Assembly (NCBI GenBank): GCA_028752905.1
Contig: JAQNBH010000002.1
Span: forward strand, 36,424,075 to 36,488,074
Direction: 5' to 3'
DNA: 64,000 nt
Source: Cladorhizidae sp. MBARI D1340-BT2
Lineage: Eukaryota; Porifera; Demospongiae; Poecilosclerida; Cladorhizidae
Below, piece by piece: positions 26,501 to 33,993 of the stretch (its first letter is position 1; each line of letters starts with the position of its first letter). Both the position numbers and the translations under genes were made by a program. The notes below the pieces were generated by a model. The model was not told the DNA's origin. It saw only the letters and a list, made by a program, of their open reading frames with translations, and did no database searches.

Positions 26501-29500
26501 ATGTCCTCTTATGGATGCAGGGACCATTGTCATAGTTCGGTGTTAAGCTGATTGCTAAGCTGGTTGTTAAGCTGGTTGTTAAGCTAGTTGCTAAGCTGGC
26601 TGTTAAGCTAGTTGCTAAGCTGGTTGTTAGGCTGGTTGTTAAGCTGGTTTCTAAGCTGGTTGTTAAGCTGGTTGTTAAGCTGGGTGCTTATAGAGTCAAT
26701 CTGCAAGAAAATTGCTGCTCAACAGTTAGCAATTTCCTATAGGAATCATCAAACCTGGGTGCTTAGAGAGTCAGTCGGCAAAAAAAATGGCCGCCAAACA
26801 ACGAGCAGGAGCTTAACAAGCAGTGCCCATATGCAGAGGTCAGCAATTTCCTGTGGGTAAGGATCACCTGGTGTATGCACCATGCTAGCTAGAAGGGTCG
26901 GGGAATGGTTGAACTGTTGCCATAGAGCCTGGAGAGGGGCAGACGTGATCATCACATCTACAAGTTTGCCTGGTCGCCAGAAATGGAAGCAACACTGGCT
27001 CTTGAGCAGGAGGAGACAGTCACGACCAACTCTTAACAAACAGAGGCTGGAACCAACAGCCAAGTAGGTAGGTAGAAATGGAAGCAACACTGGCTCTTGA
27101 GCAGGAGGAGACAGTCACCATCAACTCTTAACAAACAGAGGCTGGAACACACAGCCAAGAAGGTGTAACAAGAAGTAGGCACTTAATAGAGACAGCAGCT
27201 TAACAACCAGGCAGCATTTCAGAGGATTTGTTGCAAAAATAGGAAAAAATGGATTTGTGATTTTGTCGCAGTAAGTAATCTTACAACTAGTTTATAATCT
27301 TTTTAGCACTCTACATGCCAACAACAACAACAACAACAAATATATAAAGTTTAAAAATGGAAAACAAGAAAACAATTAATAACCACATCATTAACAACAT
27401 GTTGCAGAACACACTTACGTACCTGCTCAGTCACATATATCCAGTTCGATATTTCTCCACAATTGGAACATTTCACCTAAAAAGAAGTAGAGGGGGAAAA
27501 AAAGAGTTTGTTAGAAGGTGATATTCTTAATTTCTGATTTGAAGGTACCAAAATCCCCCGCCTCAAGAAAGTAGCGAGTGCAGAGACTGCAGAGGAACAC
27601 ATTTTTCTTTCGCAGATCTCACTATCTCTGGACATAAACACCACTGGCAGAATTGCCCTACTACCAGTTACTCAAACCAGAACAACCTAAAGGAAGTATA
27701 TATCACACAGGTATCTAGTATACTACAGGAGGTGATTAGTATACTACAGGAAGTGATTAGTATACCACAGAAAATGTCTAGTGTTTTATAAGAAGTTTCT
27801 AGTATACCATAGGAAGTATCTAGTATACTAGAGGACGTATCTAGTATACTAGAGGACGTATCTAGTATACTAGAGGACGTATCTAGTATACTAGAGGACG
27901 TATCTAGTATACTAGAGGACGTATCTAGTATACTAGAGGAAGTATCTAGTATACTAGAGGAAGTATCTAGTATACTAGAGGAAGTATCTAGTATACTAGA
28001 GGAAGTATCTAGTATACTAGAGGAAGTATCTAGTATACTACAGGAAGTATCTAGTATACTACAGGAAGTATCTAGTATACCACAGGAAGTATCTAGTATA
28101 CCACAGGAAGTATCTAGTATACCACAGGAAGTATCTAGTATACCACAGGAAGTATAGAGTATACCACAGGAAGTATCTATTATACCACACGAAGTATCTA
28201 GTATACCACAGGAAGTATCTAGTATACCACAGGAAGTATCTAGTATACCACAGGAAGTATCTAGTATACCACAGGAAGTATCTAGTATACTACAGGAAGT
28301 ATCCAACATACTATAGGAAGCGATTTAATCATATTCATGATGTGGTATTCCAAGACCCAACTACTGTATATAGGCAAAGCTTAGTTTGCTTTTGGGACTG
28401 TCCACCACAGAGCACGCTGATGAGAGTGGAGTAAAGCTTTCTGTTGGTGCAGAGATGGAAGCTTACGGCAATCAAGCAGCAGCTACAGGTAACCGATATT
28501 TCTATGAGTCCAGGGAGGAGTCAAGCAGGAAACCATGCGATTGCCAACATAGAGTGGTACAATTTCCAAGGTTAGATGGAGATTACAAGATTGGACATTA
28601 AGTATACAGGTCAGGGTTTCATTTAGGGGGTTGGGGGGGGGGGGGGGGGGGTGGCTGCCCCGCCTTGGAACCTTTTTGTCCCCCCCCTCCCTCCTCCCCT
28701 TGGAAATTGTATTATTAAAATTTATTAGAAACTTTGTCACATCTTTAACCCCCCCCCCCCTTAATATCCAGATTCCTCCAGTTGCACCCTTGGACAATTT
28801 TCTAAATGAAACCCTGCCGGTGATGTGCGATAACAAGCGATAACTTCTTATAGCAGCTCGTCTGGGAATCAACAAGACTCCTTCTACAAGCAGCGTAATA
28901 TTATAAGCATGCTCAGCGTAAATACTGACCAATGGCATTGGGTTAAACAACAAGGCTTATTATTCCAAATAGTCCACACTCTTATGCAACTATTTATGTG
29001 AGTATATATATATATACAGATTGCATTCGCATGAAACTGCAGTAGGAATAGCCATCCCAGTACTTTTCTATATATATATATATAATATATGTATAATATA
29101 TGTATATATATATATTCATATATACGTGTATACTCTCAATGAACTCTCAGTTGACATAATAACATTATAATCACATTCTCAATATTTCCTGATGAAGGCT
29201 AGAGCATTTAGTCGAAACGTCGAGTGAATACAATTCAAAGTTGATTATTGTTTATTAAGAAGGTGATTATAATATATATATATATATTATAGAACCTGCT
29301 AAACTATACGAGGGCACAAGGAGATCGAGTTTCATTGAGCACAAAAACGGCACGCACATCCTCACGCAGATCTAAGAGCATGTGAACAACTTGTTGGGTG
29401 TTATTCGTCAAATAAGGATTAGTGCACGATAGATTCGAAGGCTACAGTTATTTCATGGAAGACTAGAGCTTGTTCGAGGACAGAGGAAGACTAGAGCTTG

Positions 29501-32500
29501 TTCGAGGGCAGAGGAGGACTAGAGCTTGTTCGAGGGCAGAGGAGGACTAGAGCTTGTTTGAGGGCAGAGGAATACTAGAGCTTGTTCGAGGGCAGAGGAA
29601 GACTAGAGCTTGTTCGAGGGCAGAGGAGGACTAGAGCTTGTTCGAGGTCAGAGGAAGACTAGAGCTTGTTCAAGGGCAGAGGAGGACTAGAGCTTGTTCG
29701 AGGGCAGAGGAGGACTAGAGCTTGTTTGAGGGCAGAGGAAGACTAGAGCTTGTTCGAGGTCAGAGGAAGACTAGAGCTTGTTTGAGGGGAGAGGAAGACT
29801 AGAGCTTGTTCGAGGTCAGAGGAAGACTAGAGCTTGTTCGAGGGCAGAGGAGGACTAGAGCTTGTTCGAGGGCATAGGAAGACTAGAGCTTGTTCGAGGG
29901 CAGAGGAGGACTAGAGCTTGTTTGAGGGCAGAGGAAGACTAGAGCTTGTTCAAGGGCAGAGGAAGACTAGAGCTTGTTCAAGGGCAGAGGAAGACTAGAG
30001 CTTGTTTGAGGGCAGAGGAAGACTAGAGCTTGTTCAAGGGCAGAGGAAGACTAGAGCTTGTTCAAGGGCAGAGGAAGACTGGAGCTTGTTTGTGGGCAGA
30101 GGAAGACTAGAGCTTGTTCGAGGTCAGAGGAAGACTAGAGCTTGTTCGAGGGCAGAGGAGGACTAGAGCTTGTTCGAGGGCATAGGAAGACTAGAGCTTG
30201 TTCGAGGGCAGAGGAGGACTAGAGCTTGTTTGAGGGCAGAGGAAGACTAGAGCTTGTTCAAGGGCAGAGGAAGACTAGAGCTTGTTCAAGGGCAGAGGAA
30301 GACTAGAGCTTGTTTGAGGGCAGAGGAAGACTAGAGCTTGTTCAAGGGCAGAGGAAGACTAGAGTTTGTTTGTGGGCAGAGGAAGACTAGAGCTTGTTCA
30401 AGGGCAGAGGAAGACTAGAGCTTGTTCAAGGGCAGAGGAAGACTAGAGCTTGTTTGTGGGCAGAGGAAGACTAGAGCTTGTTCGAGGGCAGAGGAAGACT
30501 AGAGCTTGTTCGAAGGCTGAGGAAGACTAGAGCTTCTTTGAGGACAGAGGAAGACTAGAGCTTGTTCGAGGGCAGAGGAAGACTAGAGCTTCTTTGAGGA
30601 CAGAGGAAGACTAGAGCTTGTTCGAGGGCAGAGGAAGACTAGAACTTGTTCGAGGGCAGAGGAAGACTAGAGCTTGTTCGAGGGCAGAAGAAGACTAGAG
30701 CTTGTTCGAGGGCAGAGGAAGACTAGAGCTTGAGAGGGAACTATTCGAGAATGTGAGGAGATTGAGACTGCCAAAGTTGGACAATTCTTGAGAGTAGTGA
30801 TGTGGGGGGGGGGGGGGGACAACGAGGCAGCAATCATTTGAGGAAGTGTCTGCAGGGGCCATGTCAGCAGTCATATTTAGTCATCCCTTTACAGCTTTAC
30901 AGAGAAAGACTCGAGCTATAGATGCCTGAACTGGCTGAGGAGTGAGCACCAACACTACCACAAGCTTACTTCAGACGACCCGCGATACTCGGGACTCTCT
31001 TGAGGTGACTCTAGTGAGGGTGATGACTGACTGTGAAGCATGGAGGCAGGGTGTCCCTAGTGAGGGTGACTGTGGGAAGCATGGAGGTAGTATTGCACAA
31101 TGCCTGAGATTGACACTACAGTCGAGGAGAGAGGAACTTGGTGGCCTGGATATCCCCCTCCAGGCCTTTCCCGCACTCTCCCTCCTCCAAGAACTTTGAC
31201 ATTCACAATGCACGTCATGTCCATTCACTTGTATGAGAATCAGCAAGAAAGTTTTAAATTATACACTGTATTTCCTGCAATGGTCATCACCCTCAAATAG
31301 TGTACGTCCATTTATGAAGTCCAAACAGAAGATGTGTTTGCCTAATAAGGTTCGCAAGGTGAATGTTCACTTATAACAACAGAAGTGATCATATATTCCT
31401 CCAAATCTAGGGTGTGGTCTCAGCTGCGGCACTCTATTACTAACCTTAGCCCTAGAATGAACTTGGCCCTACATGATGACCACCTGTAAACACTAGCATA
31501 TACAGTACATAACTAGCATTAGCCCTAAACTTCCTCTAGTCTTAGCACTGGCCCAAATCTTACAATAACCCTAGCCTCATCCCTTGGCTGCATCTAGCTC
31601 TGAACACCCTGACAGTAGCCCTAGCCCTAGACACACCCTCTCTTGACACACCTTCACTGACATGACCTCTCATGCACGCACTCCCTTGTTGACATGCCTA
31701 CTCTTGACATACCCACTTGGCACACTCGCTCTTCACACTCCCTCGCTTGACTTGCCCCCTCTGGACATGCCTCATGACACGCCCTCACTTGACAGTACTT
31801 GGTTACCTTCAAGAACCATCTGAAGTCATCTCTTTCGACTTTGACTTCAGAAACATTCTCAAGCTGCAGTTTCAATTGCAAGGCAAGCCTCTACAGCACA
31901 TGGTAAGGAGAGGTGCAATACACAGACATTATGCTCCAACACTCTACAAGGCAAGGAGCAATACACAGACATTATGCTCCAACACTCTACAAGGCAAGGA
32001 GCAATACACAGACATTATGCTCCAACACTCTACAAGGCAAGGAGCAACACACAGACATTATGCTCCAACACTCTACAAGGCAAGGAGCAATACACAGACA
32101 TTATGCTCCAACACTCTACAAGGCAAGGAGCAATACACAGACATTATGCTCCTACACTCTACATGGCAAGGAGCAATACACAGACATTATGCTCCAACAC
32201 TCTACAAGGCAAGGAGCAATACACAGACATTATGCTCCAACACTCTACAAGGCAAGGAGCAACACACAGACATTATGCTCCAACACTCTACAAGGCAAGG
32301 AGCAATACACAGACATTATGCTCCAACACTCTACAAGGCAAGGAGCAATACACAGACATTATGCTCCTACACTCTACATGGCAAGGAGCAATACACAGAC
32401 ATTATGCTCCAACACTCTACAAGGCAAGGAGCAATACACAGACATTATGCTCCAACACTCTACAAGGCAAGGAGCAATACACAGACATTATGCTCCAACA

Positions 32501-33993
32501 CTCTACAAGGCAAGGAGCAATACACAGACATTATGCTCCAACACTCTACAAGGCTAGGAGCAATACACAGACATTATGCTCCAACACTCTACAAGGCAAG
32601 GAGCAATACACAGACATTATGCTCCAACACTCTACAAGGCAAGGAGCTATACACAGACATTATGCTCCAACACACTACAAGGCAAGGAGCTATACACAGA
32701 CATTATGCTCCAACACACTACAAGGCAAGGAGCTATACACAGACATTATGCTCCAACACTCTACAAGGCAAGGAGCAATACACAGACATTATGCTCCAAC
32801 ACTCTACAAGGCAAGGAGCAATACACAGACATTATGCTCCAACACTCTACAAGGCAAGGAGAGGAGCAATACACAGACATTATGCTCCAACACTCTACAA
32901 GGCAAGGAGCAATACACAGACATTATGCTCCAACACTCTACAAGGCAAGGAGCAATACACAGACATTATGCTCCAACACTCTACAAGGCAAGGAGCAATA
33001 CACAGACATTATGCTCCAACACTCTACAAGGCAAGGAGCAATACACAGACATTATGCTCCAACACTCTACAAGGCAAGGAGCAATACACAGACATTATGC
33101 TCCAACACTCTACAAGGCAAGGAGCTATACACAGACATTATGCTCCAACACACTACAAGGCAAGGAGCTATACACAGACATTATGCTCCAACACACTACA
33201 AGGCAAGGAGCAATACACAGACATTATGCTCCAACACTCTACAAGGCAAGGAGCAATACACAGACATTATGCTCCAACACTCTACAAGGCAAGGAGCAAT
33301 ACACAGACATTATGCTCCAACACTCTACAAGGCAAGGAGAGGAGCAATACACAGACATTATGCTCCAACACTCTACAAGGTAAGGAGCAATACAGAGACA
33401 TTATGCTCCAACACTCTACAAGGTAAGGAGCAATACACAGACATTATGCTCCAACACACTACAGCATGCTACTATGAAGTCCACAGCATCTGCGGTACTA
33501 AAACTACTGCAAACTCGACACAAAAATGTGCGCCATTTATAATGGACGTCCATCTTTCACTACAGAAATCAAAAATGGAAAAAGAATACATCTTTCCTTA
33601 TGGAGCATTTTGGTAAAGGTAAGTTGCACAGCAGGACTGAATAGTAAAGCTGCACAGGACATCAAGACAAAAAGTTGGTGGTTAATTACCATCTTCCTGA
33701 AGTTAGCTGGACTCAATATTATTTTTATAAAACCAACAATATAAATCCCATACTGCATCACACAATCAATAAAAACTCTTCATCTGATATTTTCTTTGCT
33801 GAATGTTCTGAAACATGTATTTCCTCACAATATTTGATATTGCTCTGCTGACCAAGCATTAGTATATATTAGAGTTGATACATTTTCACGTCTAGTGATT
33901 GGTAAAGGGTCTGACAGGAGACCTGCCCAATGATTGCAAGTACAAAAACAACCGAGGGGTGAGCGGGTTGGCAGTAACTTCTTAACTCACCAT
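2461..33993 (-). CDS. CZIB: CZIB-like CXXC zinc-binding protein gene (UPF0587), seven coding exons, 3' end outside window
   Basis: Homologue of human C1orf123/CZIB, a small zinc-binding protein of the UPF0587 family, rebuilt by eye from exons with matching phases. Exons in transcript order: start codon ending at 33991 (candidate), 31890-31807, 27476-27423, 24863-24782, 19921-19890, 5700-5623, 2526-2461. Every junction has AG/GT borders and the reading phases agree (0,0,0,1,0,0). The predicted protein reads RLALQLKLQLENV, DDFRWFLK, VKCSNCGEIS, KGSRGQANLTMKCKICSRDY, LEIMKSHISAYT, FKTIVVFECRGMD, then GFTVIGEDK and VNLSEK, following the family from its N-terminus. The two CxxC pairs (CSNC, CKIC) are the zinc ligands of the family. 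The C-terminal exon expected next is not visible and should lie left of base 1. The exons lack stops or frameshifts, so the gene is probably functional. Its introns carry most of the satellites and several transposons of the window. Confidence 0.88.
2527..2973. other. CZIB intron sequence without other features
   Basis: Short C-rich run near 2667-2683 and ordinary AT-rich sequence. I see no coding signal. Confidence 0.6.
2974..3240. repeat. Tandem triplication, 89-bp unit
   Basis: Three near-identical copies, recognised by AATGCTATGAATTACTG and ACAATGTGGGGACTGATCC starting at 2974, 3063 and 3152. The third runs into the LINE 3' fragment. Confidence 0.93.
3235..3510 (+). pseudogene. 3' end fragment of a non-LTR retrotransposon (LINE)
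   Basis: The translation contains a tail typical of LINE reverse transcriptase C-termini (IGSGTLSPIKSKINL followed by FDFKLLNYNQLNILPSIC). The same stretch, including its 3' UTR with TCTTCATATTAGCCTC and GGCTAT, recurs at about 63050-63210. This shows two copies of one family, both lacking the upstream domains. Confidence 0.7.
3838..4093 (+). pseudogene. hAT-type (DUF4371/ZMYM-like) transposase fragment, frameshifted
   Basis: One frame gives NGKPEEHFLTVLQICAQ and a neighbouring frame continues with GYDGAATFAGECNGVQKRM then IHCAS. Together these match the DUF4371/hAT block (EHFL..., QGYDGA...GVQ, HC). The frame change near 3900-3950 and the absence of the remaining domains show a dead fragment. 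No terminal repeats could be assigned. Confidence 0.72.
4094..4670. other. Intronic DNA, no gene seen
   Basis: Starts with a T/A-only low-complexity run (4097-4175), followed by unique sequence in which I found no convincing exon or element end. Confidence 0.5.
4673..4785. repeat. Short tandem repeat around AAGTTAGTNTACT
   Basis: About eight imperfect copies of a 10-14 bp unit containing AAGTTAGT. Confidence 0.85.
4905..5080 (+). repeat. Dispersed Penelope-associated repeat copy
   Basis: Contains TCTCAGTTGACATAA, GAAGGCTAGAGCATCTA and a closing AAATTTCAAGTTGATT that is an inverted echo of AATCAACTTGAAATTTACTC at its start. Related copies are at 29140-29275, 49990-50090, 51865-51906 and 58180-58375, so it is an interspersed family with inverted-repeat ends. 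Confidence 0.8.
5005..5042 (+). ncRNA. Hammerhead-ribozyme-like core (candidate)
   Basis: CTGATGA at 5005-5011 and GAAAC at 5035-5039 flank a potential stem II (GGCT pairing with AGTC). These are the invariant boxes of the hammerhead. The expected GTC cleavage triplet reads ATC here. One additional A lies between CTGATGA and the stem compared with the textbook core. After the core, GAGGGA can pair with TCCCTC just upstream as a possible stem I. The copy may be decayed. Confidence 0.4.
5081..5554. other. Intronic DNA with a CA run
   Basis: A CA microsatellite lies at about 5232-5247; no coding signal seen. Confidence 0.5.
5555..5613. repeat. TA and GA microsatellite
   Basis: TATATATA followed by AGAGAGAGAGAG, ending about 10 bp before the CZIB exon 6 donor. 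Confidence 0.9.
5623..5700 (-). CDS. CZIB: CZIB exon 6
   Basis: 26 codons in phase 0, donor GTAAGC. It encodes SEDGGSFKTIVVFECRGMD and VVDFDPR, matching the conserved FKTIVEFECRG block of the family. Its 3' splice site and first eight bases are echoed repeatedly in the minisatellite immediately to its right. Confidence 0.92.
5693..5985. repeat. Imperfect ~45-bp minisatellite duplicating a splice acceptor
   Basis: Repeats of GGTAATAGAGACAAGTCCTCACTCTTAAACAGC-like units (six to seven copies, the middle ones diverged). Read on the minus strand each good copy contains CTGTTTAAG-AGTGAGGA, the same string as the CZIB exon 6 acceptor plus the first eight exon bases. The array starts within that exon border. 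Confidence 0.85.
5986..6265. other. Intronic DNA, nothing recognised
   Basis: Unique sequence between the acceptor-like minisatellite and the large satellite; no convincing exon. Confidence 0.5.
6580..7907 (-). mobile_element. hAT-type DNA transposon inserted in the satellite, TSD TACTT
   Basis: The ends are CAGGCCCGTAGCAAG and, inverted, CAGGGCCGTAGCAAAAG, flanked by the 5-base duplication TACTT (6575-6579 and 7908-7912). Removing the element and one TACTT rejoins an uninterrupted satellite monomer. At 1,328 bp it is too short for a complete transposase and carries only the C-terminal dimerisation part, so it is a deleted copy. Confidence 0.87.
7090..7395 (-). pseudogene. hAT transposase C-terminal dimerisation domain, frameshifted
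   Basis: Reads VVMPATNASSERSFSVLRRV then KTHLRATVKQECLNYF, the classic hAT dimerisation block (SSERSFS...R). After one frame change near 7190 the protein resumes as LHVHKDKTDALDLKIILINE. The upstream catalytic part is missing. Confidence 0.85.
7997..17690. repeat. Three higher-order units (about 3.21, 3.35 and ~3.1 kb) of the 68-bp satellite
   Basis: The rare variant GGTGTTGGTCAAGTGAG marks the block starts near 7997, 11204 and 14551. Inside the blocks the same unusual monomers recur in the same order: the CATCAACCCAG monomer; the shortened GTCCTATTATC (third copy GTCTATTATC) monomer; the CTAGTGAATATCCCAATAG monomer. Spacing is 3204-3207 then 3347-3352. The change from 3207 to 3204 is explained by a 3-base insertion in block 1, and that from 3347 to 3352 mainly by a 4-base insertion in block 3. 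Confidence 0.9.
17690..19716. repeat. Second higher-order region, 800-bp period
   Basis: CGATG-containing monomers and the shortened CTACTTCAACCCAG monomer recur. Landmark CTGCGTC appears near 17686, 18150, 18613, 18950 and 19415; 18150 to 18950 and 18613 to 19415 are both about 800 bp apart, and a monomer pair starting at 18510 is repeated at 19310. Confidence 0.85.
19717..19889. other. Unique intron sequence between satellite and CZIB exon 5
   Basis: No repeat or coding signal apart from the adjacent exon's donor. Confidence 0.5.
19890..19921 (-). CDS. CZIB: CZIB exon 5 (32-nt micro-exon)
   Basis: A 32-nt exon between acceptor TTTCCCTCAG and donor GTGAGT. It enters in phase 1 and leaves in phase 0, as its neighbours require, and encodes EIMKSHISAYT, which aligns with the IEILSSTIKPYN segment of human CZIB. 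It sits just right of the 13.4-kb satellite. Confidence 0.82.
19960..20006. repeat. C-rich tract with a poly-C run of about 25
   Basis: CCCTCCCTCCC then an uninterrupted C run at about 19982-20006. Confidence 0.95.
20043..20118. repeat. TA/TAA microsatellite
   Basis: Alternating TATATA and ATAATAATA. Confidence 0.95.
20335..21020. repeat. ATT/AAT-rich low-complexity region
   Basis: Almost only A and T, with TAATTATTATTA units; apparent frames are simple-sequence artefacts. Confidence 0.9.
21100..21480. other. CpG-containing unique block, unassigned
   Basis: Less AT-rich than its surroundings, open on both strands for about 80 codons. Neither translation resembles a family I know. The plus-strand product ends in an Arg-rich stretch (DNARRRMEARLARLR). 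It could be an old element fragment or a small unknown gene; the basis for a gene is weak. Confidence 0.25.
21773..24576 (-). mobile_element. hAT-type DNA transposon, 2.8 kb, TSD CCATG
   Basis: Ends CAGGGCTTCATTTAGG and, inverted, CAGGCCTTCATTTAGG; flanked by CCATG at 21768-21772 and 24577-24581. The 5-base duplication matches that of the satellite-borne hAT. The interior encodes one transposase on the minus strand, now broken by several frameshifts. It lies in a CZIB intron. Confidence 0.9.
22005..24086 (-). pseudogene. hAT (DUF4371 / ZNF862-like) transposase, multiple frameshifts
   Basis: Starts MDIRSFWG with a Ser/Glu-rich linker. A TTF-type finger follows (EEDYPWLQYDADAEGAFCKI, then NWKNSAARMKAHAKS), then the DUF4371/RNase H region (YSVMADECTDFT; GMGFDGGSTFSG; FVHCHLLQLACV). 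It ends with the C-terminal hAT block VATASVERSFSQMKLIK and LRSSLNDTGLSHLMKIAIES. Frame changes occur near 23930, 23750-23640, 23165, 22930, 22690 and 22150. The catalytic DE(C)TD motif survives, but the reading frame does not, so the element cannot make its own transposase. Confidence 0.88.
24782..24863 (-). CDS. CZIB: CZIB exon 4 (second CxxC)
   Basis: 82 nt, entering in phase 0 and leaving in phase 1, donor GTAAGT. It encodes KGSRG followed by MKCKICSRDY, matching the glycine-rich loop and second CxxC of the family. It lies 200 bp right of a hAT element. Confidence 0.9.
24930..25735. repeat. Low-complexity AACAATAGAAATA region
   Basis: Purine-rich irregular repeats of AACAACAATAGAAATAAC; long minus-strand frames (Leu/Phe/Ile/Tyr only) are artefacts. 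Confidence 0.95.
25913..26690. repeat. 12-bp minisatellite AAGCTGGTTGTT
   Basis: About 60 imperfect copies of a 12-base unit with variants AAGCTGATTGCT and AAGCTAGTTGCT, interrupted at about 26468-26538 by unique sequence. Because the period is a multiple of three it is open on both strands (KLVV on the plus strand); no start context or known protein supports translation. Confidence 0.93.
26691..26978. other. Intronic DNA with short internal duplications
   Basis: GTGCTTAKAGAGTCARTC and GCAATTTCCT occur two to three times; no exon recognised. Confidence 0.4.
26979..27165. repeat. Tandem duplication, 98-bp unit
   Basis: GAAATGGAAGCAACACTGGC through AACAAACAGAGGCTGGAAC occurs twice, 98 bp apart. 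Confidence 0.9.
27166..27422. other. CZIB intron sequence
   Basis: Contains a CAA run near 27322-27340; nothing else. Confidence 0.5.
27423..27476 (-). CDS. CZIB: CZIB exon 3 (first CxxC)
   Basis: 18 codons in phase 0, acceptor TTTTTAG and donor GTACGTAAG. It encodes VKCSNCGEIS plus the following tryptophan segment, i.e. the first zinc-binding CxxC pair. A 21-bp minisatellite begins about 230 bp to its right. Confidence 0.9.
27708..28320. repeat. 21-bp minisatellite AGTATCTAGTATACYACAGGA
   Basis: About 28 copies; three variant classes (CACAGGA, AGAGGA, AGAGGACG) occur in blocks. A minus-strand frame repeating a 7-residue unit (ILDTSCG/ILDTSSS) is open through it because 21 is a multiple of three; I do not call it a gene. 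Confidence 0.95.
28445..28560 (+). repeat. Dispersed repeat copy A
   Basis: GAGATGGAAGCTTACGGCAA, GAGGAGTCAAGCAGGAAACC and ATTGCCAACAT recur in diverged form, inverted, at about 46885-46990. Interspersed family of unknown type. Confidence 0.65.
28612..28816. mobile_element. 205-bp hAT-type MITE
   Basis: Ends CAGGGTTTCATTTAG in inverted orientation, closely matching the ends of the 2.8-kb hAT at 21773. Flanks CAGGT (28607-28611) and CCGGT (28817-28821) agree at four of five bases, consistent with a mutated 5-base target duplication. The interior is G-rich then C-rich and non-coding. Confidence 0.78.
29055..29120. repeat. TA microsatellite
   Basis: TATATATATATAATATATG tract. Confidence 0.9.
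29143..29275 (+). repeat. Dispersed Penelope-associated repeat copy
   Basis: AACTCTCAGTTGACATAATA and AATACAATTCAAAGTTGATT border the hammerhead-like core; GGTGATTATAAT at the end mirrors ATTATAATCAC near the start, giving inverted ends. Confidence 0.82.
29189..29221 (+). ncRNA. Hammerhead-ribozyme-like motif, best copy in window
   Basis: CTGATGA (29189-29195), a 7-bp stem II with loop GCA (GGCTAGA against TTTAGTC, with G-U pairs), GAAAC (29214-29218) and the cleavage triplet GTC (29219-29221). ACGT spanning GAAAC-GTC is self-complementary, as in Penelope-type hammerheads whose stem III is so short that two RNAs must pair. The extra A after CTGATGA departs from the textbook core. GAG after the cleavage site can pair with TTC just before CTGATGA (stem I), but the rest of stem I is poor. 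Activity is inferred from motif only. Confidence 0.55.
29459..30735. repeat. 28-bp minisatellite (about 45 copies)
   Basis: Unit GACTAGAGCTTGTTCGAGGG + CAGAGGAA with CGAGG/CAAGG/TGAGG/TGTGG variants. Lies in a CZIB intron. Confidence 0.95.
30736..31640. other. Intronic DNA with a G run and CCTAG-rich stretch
   Basis: A G run at about 30805-30819, then unique sequence. LTLQSRREELGGLDIP at about 31110-31160 faintly recalls the end of a LINE reverse transcriptase, too short to call. From about 31430 the sequence is rich in CTAGCCCTA and CTTGACA motifs. No exon recognised. Confidence 0.4.
31807..31890 (-). CDS. CZIB: CZIB exon 2 (N-terminal beta region)
   Basis: 28 codons in phase 0, acceptor CTGTAG and donor GTAACC. 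It encodes RLALQLKLQLENV through DDFRWFLK; the DFRWxLK block is a hallmark of the family and directly precedes the first CxxC. Confidence 0.88.
31908..33470. repeat. 43-bp minisatellite (about 36 copies)
   Basis: Unit GCAATACACAGACATTATGC + TCCAACACTCTACAAGGCAAGGA, with a few 46-base units (extra GGA). Variants GCTATACAC and CACACTAC occur in small blocks. Since 43 is not a multiple of three, a stop-free unit is open in every plus frame, which produces a 569-codon frame; this is not evidence of a gene. It lies between the CZIB candidate first exon and exon 2. Confidence 0.96.
33471..33990. other. First intron of CZIB, nothing else recognised
   Basis: Short frames on both strands without family resemblance. 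Confidence 0.45.
33991..33993 (-). CDS. CZIB: CZIB candidate first coding exon: ATG directly at a splice donor
   Basis: On the minus strand an ATG is followed immediately by the donor GTGAGTTAAG. Splicing it in phase 0 to the exon at 31890 gives M-RLALQLK, which aligns with the family's usual N-terminus. The exon would otherwise be 5' UTR. This is the only candidate I found upstream and it is chosen on phase and position, not on conserved residues. The GC-rich stretch at about 34131-34200 just upstream would suit a promoter. Confidence 0.5.

Noticed and set aside
25960..26860. Open frames on both strands through the 12-bp repeat (KLVV / TTSLTTSL)
   Set aside because: A 12-bp unit without stops is open on both strands by necessity; composition is pure repeat.
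27668..28309. 213-codon frame with a 7-residue repeat (ILDTSCG)
   Set aside because: It is the translation of a 21-bp minisatellite that overlaps known intron sequence of CZIB; no signal peptide or flanking unique coding sequence.
31717..33616. Open frames of up to 569 codons through the 43-bp array
   Set aside because: The unit is stop-free and 43 is not divisible by three, so long overlapping frames appear in all plus frames. There is no start context, no family match and no codon bias.
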